Assembly (NCBI RefSeq): GCF_010119975.1
Contig: NZ_CP048222.1
Span: 1,385,501 to 1,449,500 of the forward strand
Length of the DNA: 64,000 nt
Origin: Rhodocytophaga rosea
GTDB lineage: Bacteria; Bacteroidota; Bacteroidia; Cytophagales; 172606-1
Reading direction: 5' to 3'
Part shown: positions 39,381 to 48,058 of the stretch, piece after piece
Layout: each line of letters starts with the position of its first letter
Position numbering within the stretch: position 1 is the first letter of the stretch
Translations under genes and position numbers: made by a program
Notes under the pieces: generated by a model
Seen by the model: the letters and a program-made list of their open reading frames with translations, nothing else
What the model was told of the DNA's origin: nothing
The model's database searches: none

Positions 39381-42300
39381 ATGTACCGGAGTTTTACGTA
39401 CTGCTTTACAATTATTTGTATCTGTTTTTTTTCTATCCAGGCATTCTCCCAGCAAAGTCGATCTAACTATAACCTGCTTTGGAAAATATCAGGAAATGGC
39501 CTGAAAAAACCTTCCTATTTATTTGGAACCATGCACCTGAAAGATAAACGGGTGTTCGATTTCAGCGATTCTGTGCTGGTGAAACTGGATGAATGCCCGG
39601 CTTTTGCCATGGAAATATTACCAGACAGCATTATCAGGGCATTATTCACCAGATTTCTTTCGACAGACACCACAGATAAGCTCAGGCAGATGCTCACCAG
39701 TGAAGAATATGAATTACTGGATAAGCGCTTACAGGATGAGGCAGGCTTGTCTATCGGAAAATTAAAATCCAAGCAACCCTGGCTTATCAATATGATCCTC
39801 GACAAAACGGTAGTAGTTCCCCGTAAAGGGGACAAAACTACGTTTCTGGATGCCTACCTGTACCGCTTAGCCAGGCAGCAGGACAAAAAGCTTATTGGAT
39901 TAGAAAAACTCCAAGATCAGACCAGCCCCTTTGATGACTATGCCAGCCTGAAAGAACAGGTAAAAACGATGCGGACCAAATTAGATAAGTCGTATGAAGC
40001 CAAGTTTCTGGAAAATATGATAAAAATGTATCATTCCGGAGATGTAGATAAGCTCTATGCCACGATCTATCCGAATAGTACATTCGATCAGCGCCGGTAC
40101 AAGGTACTTACTGTGCGTAATATTGCTATGGTTGAACGATTAACGGCACATATCCGGGAACAAGCTACTTTTACAGCGGTTGGCGCTGCTCACCTGCCCG
40201 GGGATGATGGAATGATAAAGTTATTGCAGAAAAAAGGATTTACGCTTACACCAGTAAAAGCCACTTTTACGGGAATGGCTGCCAGCTATAAAGAGAAAGC
40301 AGTACAAGAAAAATGGCATACGTTTACTTCTGCTGAAAATGCCTATGCAGTTGATATGCCAGCCGAGCCTTTCCCCTATGATATAGACTCAGATAAAGCC
40401 TCTAAAATAATGACGATGTATATGCTGCCTGATCTGGCTTCAGGAATGGTATACTACAGTGCCGCTATTACTATACCTACCCAGGTAAAGCCTTCCCAGC
40501 AAGATGAACTTTTCCGGAAAATGATCGATGGGATGGCGCAAAACAAAAATTCAAAATTGCTCAAGGAGAGCAAAATCACCTTTGATACCTATCCTGGGCG
40601 GGAAGTAGAGTTTTTTGATGGAAAAGAAGCTGCCTATATGCGTTGCCGGATCATATTACGGCGAAATAATGTGTACATGCAAATGATAAGCGGTGCCAGG
40701 GAACAGCTCCATAATCAGGAAGCTGTCCGTTTTTTTAATTCCTTCCGTTTGCAGGATTTTGCAAAGTCAAACTGGAAAGAGTTTACCGACCCACTGGCAG
40801 CTTTTAAAATCAATACCCCGGTAAGTCTTACCAAACAAAGCCGGGAGCAGGATATGGAAAACATGGAAGGAATTAAATCTTTTCAGACCATTTTTTCCGG
40901 CACCGACCAGCAGAAAGGCATTGGCTATCTCTCTATTGTCAATGATTTTAGTGCCAGCTATGTCATTCTGGACGACAGTCTTTATCTGGATGGTGTGATG
41001 AATTTGGCAGCTGAACGTGGACAAGGTAAGTTAATTGAAAAACGGGATATCAACCTTCAAGCATTTCCTGGCAAAGCATTTACGATACAATCTCCAAACC
41101 TGATGTACTACTGCCGGACCTACCTGAGAGGAAGCCGGCTATATTACCTGATTGTCACTACTCCACCCAATGAAGAAAGCTTAAAATCTGAAGCCGAAAC
41201 CTTTCTGAATTCCTTTTCTTTTACCAGTTTTAAATCACCATTATGGCAGGCGTATACCAGCGATAAAAGGTTTGCCATCAAATTTCCCGGAGAAGTTATT
41301 AACACCACTGATACTACTCATTTTATGGGAAATGGCTTTATTTCTTCTCATTATGTCAGCAAAGATCCGCATTCAAGCCTCTCTTACTTTATGAGCCGTA
41401 GCAAGTATTCAGATTATTATGAAGCAGGCAATGAAACTGAATATTTCAAACAATTAGTGGAGGCAAGCATAGAAGAAAATGATTCTTTACTCAGCGAAAC
41501 CCCGCTTACCATAGATGGAGCACCAGCCAAAGAATTAATCATCCAGAAAAAAGGCAATCATACCGTAAAACGTACCAAACTCATTCTTTCCGGCAGCAAC
41601 CTGTACGAATTAATGATCTATGTACCTGCATCGAGTGTGTTCTCTGCGGAAGTAAATCATTTTTTTGATGGATTTACAATAGATAAAGCTCATGTGAGCG
41701 GCAATATCTTTTCGAAGAAAGCAGATAAACTTTTTGCAGATCTACAGTCGCAAAATCCGGACCTTCATCAGGAAGCCAGTGATGCCATTTCTGATTTTAA
41801 GTTTGTTCAAAAAGATCTTTCTGCGCTGTACACAGCGCTAAATAAGTCTTATCCGGATGATACCTTGCAATATGGCAGTACAAAGCTTTTGTTATTAAAT
41901 GCACTATCTGAAATTAGTGATGCAACCACTTTGCCTTTTATTAAAACTTTTTACAATAGATTAGCTGAATCGCAGTCACAACTACAGATAGCCGCTTTAC
42001 GGGTGCTTACCAATATGAACGCTGAAGAATCGCTCACACTGTTTACAGACCTGATTCTGAATAAAACGCCAAAGATTGAACGGAATGTACCTTTATTCTA
42101 TAACCTGGGCGATTCCCTGGCACCAAGCAAAGTGATGTTTCCCAGAATTATGGCCTTATACAAGTATCCGGCTTTTACCTCCTCCTTGTACCGCTTTGCC
42201 AATTCTCTCTGTGACAGCAGCCTCATTAAGCCACAAAACATACTTTCTTTCCGTGAGCCAATGGTAGCAGATGGAAAAACCAGATTTTCTAAACATATGC

Positions 42301-42914
42301 AGGCCAGTAATGAGGAAGATTCCTATTACAGCGATGCTTATACCTTGGAGATGCTTGCGAGGTTATTAGGGAACTTTCCGGAAGATCCAGCCAGCCAGCA
42401 ATTACTTACCCAAATGACAACAAGCCCATATGATGACCTGGCCCTGGAAGCGGCAATGGCGCTATTGAAACAGAATAAACCTGTTAGTAAGAAACGTCTG
42501 GCAGAAATTGCAGCAAATAAATCCCTTTGTCTGTCACTCTATGATAGGTTAGCTTCTCTCAAGCGGCTGGATTTATTTCCTTCCAAATATCTCAATCAGG
42601 AGTATTTTGCCCAGAATAGCCTGATCTCTTACTTAGTATATGAGGATGAAGGAGGTGAACCGGATAAAGTGGTATTGCTGGAATCCAGAGAAACTGAGAT
42701 TGATGGTACAAAAGGCCGCTTGTATATCTACAAATTTAGGTATAAACCAGAGCCGGATGAAAAAGAGAGCTGGTATATAGGTATGAGTGGTTTGCAGCCA
42801 CTAAATAAAAAACAGGTTTCTACCAGTGGCAACTATACTTATACCAGGTGGGAGTTGTTAGAAGAAAAATCTATTAACGAACATGTGGAGGCCATACTAG
42901 GCTCATTCGAATAA
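39381..42914 (+). CDS. giant TraB/GumN-family protein with tandem beta modules and a helical-repeat C-terminus
   Basis: 1177 residues from the ATG at 39381 (a TTG three codons upstream is also in frame). Signal peptide MYRSFTYCFTIICICFFSIQAFSQ. A TraB/GumN/TIKI-type domain (about 30-300) has the paired Gly-x-x-His motifs GTMH (His52) and GAAH (His271) that bind metal in TIKI proteases, so a metallopeptidase role is possible. Next come three tandem modules of about 150 residues, each opening with a short strand (YAVDMPAEPF, FKINTPVSL, FAIKFPGEV). From about 780 the protein is helical and HEAT-like. Family members usually have about 300 residues, so three quarters of this protein is extra. Its partner is unknown. 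Confidence 0.75.
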   Translation: MYRSFTYCFTIICICFFSIQAFSQQSRSNYNLLWKISGNGLKKPSYLFGTMHLKDKRVFDFSDSVLVKLDECPAFAMEILPDSIIRALFTRFLSTDTTDKLRQMLTSEEYELLDKRLQDEAGLSIGKLKSKQPWLINMILDKTVVVPRKGDKTTFLDAYLYRLARQQDKKLIGLEKLQDQTSPFDDYASLKEQVKTMRTKLDKSYEAKFLENMIKMYHSGDVDKLYATIYPNSTFDQRRYKVLTVRNIAMVERLTAHIREQATFTAVGAAHLPGDDGMIKLLQKKGFTLTPVKATFTGMAASYKEKAVQEKWHTFTSAENAYAVDMPAEPFPYDIDSDKASKIMTMYMLPDLASGMVYYSAAITIPTQVKPSQQDELFRKMIDGMAQNKNSKLLKESKITFDTYPGREVEFFDGKEAAYMRCRIILRRNNVYMQMISGAREQLHNQEAVRFFNSFRLQDFAKSNWKEFTDPLAAFKINTPVSLTKQSREQDMENMEGIKSFQTIFSGTDQQKGIGYLSIVNDFSASYVILDDSLYLDGVMNLAAERGQGKLIEKRDINLQAFPGKAFTIQSPNLMYYCRTYLRGSRLYYLIVTTPPNEESLKSEAETFLNSFSFTSFKSPLWQAYTSDKRFAIKFPGEVINTTDTTHFMGNGFISSHYVSKDPHSSLSYFMSRSKYSDYYEAGNETEYFKQLVEASIEENDSLLSETPLTIDGAPAKELIIQKKGNHTVKRTKLILSGSNLYELMIYVPASSVFSAEVNHFFDGFTIDKAHVSGNIFSKKADKLFADLQSQNPDLHQEASDAISDFKFVQKDLSALYTALNKSYPDDTLQYGSTKLLLLNALSEISDATTLPFIKTFYNRLAESQSQLQIAALRVLTNMNAEESLTLFTDLILNKTPKIERNVPLFYNLGDSLAPSKVMFPRIMALYKYPAFTSSLYRFANSLCDSSLIKPQNILSFREPMVADGKTRFSKHMQASNEEDSYYSDAYTLEMLARLLGNFPEDPASQQLLTQMTTSPYDDLALEAAMALLKQNKPVSKKRLAEIAANKSLCLSLYDRLASLKRLDLFPSKYLNQEYFAQNSLISYLVYEDEGGEPDKVVLLESRETEIDGTKGRLYIYKFRYKPEPDEKESWYIGMSGLQPLNKKQVSTSGNYTYTRWELLEEKSINEHVEAILGSFE

Positions 42915-42934
42915 ATACAATTGTAAATAAATGA

Positions 42935-42982
42935 TATCCCAGAAGAGCGAAAGTATAGCTATACTTTCGCTCTTCTGGGATA
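42935..42982. terminator. 48-bp perfect palindrome after the TraB-like gene
   Basis: Bases 42935-42958 are the exact reverse complement of 42959-42982, so the palindrome has 24-bp arms and no spacer (centre TAG/CTA). It begins 20 bp after the stop. As RNA it would form a strong hairpin ending the TraB-like transcript. No T-run follows on the plus strand, and the length with zero loop is unusual for a terminator. Confidence 0.6.
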
Positions 42983-43083
42983 GAAAATAAGGAAGTCGAC
43001 AGGTTCGCTTAATTTATTGTCCACAGTTTTATTGTAAGTCTGGTAGCTTCCGGGATGAGTGTTTAAGTACCCTTTGTTTTTTG

Positions 43084-43182
43084 TCTCTGGAAGATGCCAA
43101 GGAAAAGATTGAGCAATGGCGGGAGGAATATAATCACTTCCGGCCTGATAGTTCGTTAGCAGAGTTAACCCGGATCAGGTAG
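43084..43182 (+). pseudogene. IS3-family orfB, C-terminal remnant
   Basis: 33 codons matching the end of an IS3/IS407-type integrase core: SLEDAKEKIEQW, then REEYNHFRPDSSLAEL. The expected LTPDQV ending is reached only if one C is added in the CCC at 43169-43171. The rest of the transposase is missing. The downstream TTTTGGGAGGG near 43240 may be the element's right end. An orfA remnant of a similar element lies at 58808-59064. Confidence 0.65.
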
Positions 43183-43309
43183 CAACACAATGCCAATTAC
43201 GCCCGATTTCTCCATTTTTTAGCTCTATCCTGATTTTGGGAGGGAGAGTGTTACAGGAAGTGTGGAAAATGAAAAATAGTTAAATTCATTATCCAAACCA
43301 ACACTACCT

Positions 43310-44462
43310 ATGCAAGCTGACAAACCAATCCTTACCAAAGAATTTCTCTCCCAGTTTAAGGGTGAACAGGATCTGACTCAATTCTTCACTGATTTATACA
43401 AGCAGGCTTTGAATCAGATGCTGGAAGGTGAACTCGATGAACATCTGGGCTATGGCCGTTATGCACGCAAGCCTGTGGCTGATGGCAACTACCGTAATGG
43501 CAAGACAGAGAAACAACTCAAGACTACCTATGGCAAATTAGACTTGCAGGTACCTCGAGACCGGGAAGGTAGTTTTGAGCCACAGCTTGTAAAAAAGCGC
43601 CAGACAGCTTTAACCAAAGTAGAAGATACGGTACTTTCCTTGTATAGTAAGGGAATGAGTACACGCGATATTGAACAACAGATCAAAGAATTATATGGGG
43701 TAGAATTACTTGAAGGGACTGTCTCCCGAATTACTTCCCGCATTGTCAATCTAGTCACCGAATGGCAACAACGCCCTTTACAGCCGGTATATTTAATGCG
43801 GACCTAAACAGGGTTTATCGCTGGGTCCGTGGCTAGATGCTTTACGTTTTCATGTCCGGCAGGAACACAAAGTGATCTGTAAGTCCTGTTATTTAGCCAT
43901 TGGCCTGAATGCGGAAGGCAAAAGGAAGCAGCCTCAGTGGCTATCGGCCACTGAGGCTGCTTCCTTTTGGCTGCAAGTACTGACTGACTTGAAAGGGCGA
44001 GGGGTAAGAGATATTATCTTAGCCGCTACCGATAATTTAGTTGGGTTGCCTGAGGCAGTGGAAGCTACTTTCTCTCACAGCCTGGTACAGGTATGTCTCT
44101 GTCACCAGATCCGTAATTCCTTAGCCTATGTAGCATTTGATGAGCGTAAGGAATTTGCTCAGGACCTATATCCTATCTACCAGGCAACTACTAGGGAAGT
44201 AGCCGAAACTCACCTGTTGAAATTAGAGGAGAAATGGAATAAAAAGTATCCACAGGTAGTTAAAAGTTGGTTTACCAATTGGAACAGGCTCAGTGTGTAC
44301 TTTGACTTCCCACAGGAAATCCGCCGCTTGCTCTACACTACTAACATCATCGAGAGCTTAAACAGTATGATTCGCAAATACACCCGTAATAAGCTGGTCT
44401 TTCCTGATGATCAAGCTGTGCTGAAAACGGTGTATTTAGCTTTGGAACAGTCTCTCTCCTAA
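43310..44462 (+). pseudogene. IS256-family transposase, broken in the middle and truncated
   Basis: The N-terminal half runs 43310-43807 (ILTKEFLSQFKGEQDL...LNQMLEGELDEHLGY; RNGKTEKQLKTTYG; DRDIEQQI-type region TRDIEQQIKELYG) and stops after QPVYLMRT. The catalytic half resumes in another frame at 43833 with the first Asp in LDALRFHVRQ. It continues through TDNLVGLPEAVEATF and LYTTNIIESLNSMIRK (final Glu) and ends as YLALEQSLS, short of the usual C-terminus. About 40 out-of-frame bases separate the halves. A left-end-like GGGAGAGTGTTACAGGAAG lies near 43247, and no matching right end is seen. It stops 7 bp from the kinase gene. Confidence 0.85.
43921..43967. repeat. 21-bp perfect inverted repeat inside the IS256 reading frame
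   Basis: Arms 43921-43941 and 43947-43967 are exact reverse complements with the 5-nt spacer TATCG. The segment encodes KRKQPQWLSATEAASFW. The last part (EAASFW) fits the family line EGAKFW, but the left arm replaces residues that normally read like KKEVLGLW. That suggests the left arm was copied from the right by template switching. Confidence 0.75.
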
Positions 44463-44469
44463 AATTCTT

Positions 44470-47400
44470 TTAAAAAACTAACAGCTTTGGAAGTTGAATT
44501 TCAAATACTGTTCCCTGTTTATTTTGCGGCTGTAAGTAAATTTTGCCTTTCAATTTGTCAACAATAATTTTTGAAATGTACAAGCCAAGTCCTACGCCAC
44601 TTGTATGAAATGTTCCTCTAAAAAACATAGTAAATAATTTGCCTTGCACTTCTTTGGGGATACCTATACCATTATCGCTGATTTGAATACATATATTCTG
44701 GGAATTTACTTCAGAAGCAGCTATATTTATGTTGTGTGAATCAGAGGATTGGTTGCGGTATAATATGGCGTTTTCGATTAAATTATGTAATACTGACCGA
44801 AGAAGAAGTTCATCTGTCATCAGAGAAATATTTTTGATCTTTGAAAGATCAAACCTGATATCTGAAAAACCATCCAAATTATTAAAAGAATTAATAACAT
44901 CTGATACAAATGGTTGTAAAGCTATTTCTTTTGGCCGGATTACGGTTTTTCTAACATCATAAATGCTCAAAATCCGAAGCAGCCGTTTATTGGTTTGTTC
45001 TGAATTTTCATTCAGCATTTTTATATACATTAATGCCGTCTCGTCTTTTATATCTAATTGTGCTACTTTACATAAGCCTAAAATACTAGCAATAGGACCT
45101 CTAATATCATGGGAGGCTCTATATATGAACATATCTAACTCCTGATTACTCTTTATTAACTCTTCATTCGTTTCTGTCAACTCTCTGGTTCTTTGTTTTA
45201 CCCGGCTCTCTAATTCATTATTTATAGCTTTAAGCTCTTCATTTTGTTCTTCAATTATATAATGAGCCTCTACTAAGCTTGCATTTGTTACCTCAATGCT
45301 ATTTTTTTGAGCTTCTATTTTCTCATTTTTCTGAATTAACTCTGCGGTCCGTTCTAAGACTAGCCCTTCCAAGATTTTTTTCTGCTTTTCAATGGAATTA
45401 ATTCTTGCTCTATAATATAGAAAGCTGGCTCCTACAATGGTAGCTACAAATGCTATTCTGAATAACCATGTGTTGTACCAGGCAGGGTGAATGATGATTT
45501 TAATAGTGGTTTCATTCTCATTCCAAACCCCATTTTTATCAGCTGCTTTCACCCTGAAAATATACTCTTTTGCATCTAAGTTGGTATAAGTTGCCCTTCT
45601 CTGATTTCCTACATAATTCCATTCTTTATCAATACCGTCCATTTTGAACGCATATTGGTTTTTGTCAGCATCTAGGTAACTTAACAAAACAAACTCAAAT
45701 GAAAAGAAATTATCGTCATGCTTTAGTTCAATAACCTTGGTTTCCCAGATTGGTTTTTCAAGTACCTTCTTTTGATTAAAAAGATTAAAAGCAGTAATAT
45801 AGACTGGCGGAATGTACTTATTGTCGAGTATATGATCCGGATAGAAACTTATAAAATGATTTAACCCCCCAAAATATAACTCTCCTGTTTTGCTATTATG
45901 GTAAGAGCGTTGTACAAATTCATCGTTATACAATCCGTCATCAGCAGCAAAATGTCTGAAATTATTGGTAGCAGCACTGTATCTGGAAAGCATCTTAGTA
46001 GTACTTATCCATATATTTCCAGTAGTGTCTATTAATATCCCACAAATATTATTGCTTGGCAGTCCTTTTTTATCAGTAAATGTTTCGAAAGTCTTAGTTT
46101 TTGGATCGAATTTATTAAGACCTCCATCAAAAGTACCAATCCAGATAAAGCCTTCTTTATCTTCTGAAATAGCTGTAATATAGTTGCTTGTTAATCCATT
46201 TCCCTCCTTAAGCGTCCGCTTATAGTTAGTAAACTGTTGAGTGGAGGGATCAAACTTAGCTATGCCTGAATCCTTTGTACCAATCCACAAATTGCCAGCT
46301 TTATCTTCGTAAATGACTTTAATGGTATTACTGCTGATAGATCTAGCATTGGTTGGGTCATGCTGATAGCTGGTAAACTGATTTGCTTCTGGATTATACT
46401 TACATAATCCACCATCATACGTTCCTATCCATATATTACCTATCCTGTCTTTTAGCAAGGCTTCTATTGAATTGCTGCTCAGCATGGCAGGATTATTGGC
46501 AAACAGATCTGTTTGATAAACCAAGAGCTTTTTTGTGCGCTGTGTATATCTGTATAAACCATTATCAGAAGTACCTATCCACATATCTCCGGCATTATCC
46601 TCGCAAATTGCCGTTACAATGTCTTGATTTAAGCTGCCAAAATCAGCAAGTTTGCTTTTAAATAATGTAAATTTTTCGCATTGTTTGTCATAGAGATACA
46701 GGCCATCACCGAACGTACCAATCCAGAGCGTTTTGTTAGAATCTTCATATAACGATATAACTGAACCTGCTATAAATTTTTGGGTACTGCCAGCATCATT
46801 TGCATAGGTTGTAAAGGCAAGATTCTGCGTCTCAAATTTATTTACCCCTCCACTTTGGGTACCTATCCACAAATTTTTCTCCTGATCCAGATAAAGCGTA
46901 TTGATTGTATTATCGCTGATTGAGAGGAACTTAAAGGGATCATGCGTATAGGAAGTAAATTCCTCTTTTTTCGGGTCAAACCGATTTAAACCACCTCCTT
47001 TTGTACCAATCCAAAGTATCCCTAATGCGTCCTGTTGAATAGCCTGTACATAATTATTGCTTAATGATTTACTATTTTCGGGCTGATGTCGATAGATTTT
47101 ATACTGTTTTGTACGCTTATTTAATTTGTATAAACCGCTTCCATTGGTTCCAATCCATAAGCTTCCTGAATTGTCTCCAAAGATTGAATAGATATCGAGC
47201 CCTTTTGCATCGTTACTGCTGTAGAAGTAGGTTGAAAAAAGTTCTTTTTTTGGATCAAACTGGCAGAGCCCTCCCCCAAAAGTACCTAGCCACAGTATAC
47301 CTGCATTGTCTTCATAAATGGAAAAAACAGAATTTGCGCTTAAGCCTTGAGGGTTATCAGGTTGAGTTTGATATGCCTTGAAGGTATTGTTGGTGGGATT

Positions 47401-47895
47401 CAGTTTGCAAAGTCCTCCTCCAAAGGTACCAATCCAGATATTCCCTGTCTTATCCTGCAGAATGGTACAAACATTGTTTGAACTCAACCCATTTGTTGCA
47501 GATTCCCGGTAGGAGTAAATCTTAAATTTACCTGTTCTTCTATCAAACCTGTTTAAGCCGCCATCATAGGTTCCTATCCAGATATATCCATCTCTATCTT
47601 CAAATAAAGCCTGAATGTGATTACTCGACAAACTTTCGGTATTTAAAGAATCATGTAGATATACCTTTATTGAATAGCCATCATATACATTTAATCCTTC
47701 TTTTGTACCAAACCAGATATAGCCTTTACTATCCTGTAAAATACATAGTACATTTTTGTGCGATAAACCTTGTTCCTGAAGGATATGCTTAAATTTAATA
47801 TCATGGCCTTGTGATTTTGCCCAATAAGGCATCATACCCATAAAGAATATAGGTATAAAAACAAACCATTTACTAATACCAGTATATTTCATCAA
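44470..47895 (-). CDS. hybrid-type propeller sensor histidine kinase (Reg_prop, Y_Y_Y, HisKA, HATPase)
   Basis: 1141 residues. Signal sequence near 8-28. About 13 Reg_prop blades (roughly 35-650), each with a line like GNIWIGTFGGGLCKL or GYIWIGTYDGGLNRF, make a double beta-propeller sensor. A Y_Y_Y domain follows (about 715-795, YAFKMDGIDKEWNYVGNQRRATYTNL...YIFRVKAADKNG). One membrane segment follows (about 803-825), then a long coiled coil. HisKA has His929 in FIYRASHDIRGPIASILG, and the HATPase_c domain ends GTVFEIQLPK. Unlike many family members it lacks a receiver and AraC output domain. It lies 163 bp after the OmpA-like gene on the same strand and may be co-transcribed with the surface cluster. 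Confidence 0.88.
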   Translation of the reverse strand: MMKYTGISKWFVFIPIFFMGMMPYWAKSQGHDIKFKHILQEQGLSHKNVLCILQDSKGYIWFGTKEGLNVYDGYSIKVYLHDSLNTESLSSNHIQALFEDRDGYIWIGTYDGGLNRFDRRTGKFKIYSYRESATNGLSSNNVCTILQDKTGNIWIGTFGGGLCKLNPTNNTFKAYQTQPDNPQGLSANSVFSIYEDNAGILWLGTFGGGLCQFDPKKELFSTYFYSSNDAKGLDIYSIFGDNSGSLWIGTNGSGLYKLNKRTKQYKIYRHQPENSKSLSNNYVQAIQQDALGILWIGTKGGGLNRFDPKKEEFTSYTHDPFKFLSISDNTINTLYLDQEKNLWIGTQSGGVNKFETQNLAFTTYANDAGSTQKFIAGSVISLYEDSNKTLWIGTFGDGLYLYDKQCEKFTLFKSKLADFGSLNQDIVTAICEDNAGDMWIGTSDNGLYRYTQRTKKLLVYQTDLFANNPAMLSSNSIEALLKDRIGNIWIGTYDGGLCKYNPEANQFTSYQHDPTNARSISSNTIKVIYEDKAGNLWIGTKDSGIAKFDPSTQQFTNYKRTLKEGNGLTSNYITAISEDKEGFIWIGTFDGGLNKFDPKTKTFETFTDKKGLPSNNICGILIDTTGNIWISTTKMLSRYSAATNNFRHFAADDGLYNDEFVQRSYHNSKTGELYFGGLNHFISFYPDHILDNKYIPPVYITAFNLFNQKKVLEKPIWETKVIELKHDDNFFSFEFVLLSYLDADKNQYAFKMDGIDKEWNYVGNQRRATYTNLDAKEYIFRVKAADKNGVWNENETTIKIIIHPAWYNTWLFRIAFVATIVGASFLYYRARINSIEKQKKILEGLVLERTAELIQKNEKIEAQKNSIEVTNASLVEAHYIIEEQNEELKAINNELESRVKQRTRELTETNEELIKSNQELDMFIYRASHDIRGPIASILGLCKVAQLDIKDETALMYIKMLNENSEQTNKRLLRILSIYDVRKTVIRPKEIALQPFVSDVINSFNNLDGFSDIRFDLSKIKNISLMTDELLLRSVLHNLIENAILYRNQSSDSHNINIAASEVNSQNICIQISDNGIGIPKEVQGKLFTMFFRGTFHTSGVGLGLYISKIIVDKLKGKIYLQPQNKQGTVFEIQLPKLLVF

Positions 47896-48058
47896 AAATC
47901 TTCTCCTTTAACAAAAGGATTCTTTCTTTTATAAAAGAATAAGGTTTATTTAAAATCTAATCACGCTTGAAATTAAAAAAATCTTATACAAACCAACAAA
48001 AGCATTGATTTATGGCATAAAAGCTCATGTAATGTATCAGTGCCAGATAGTCGTAGGA

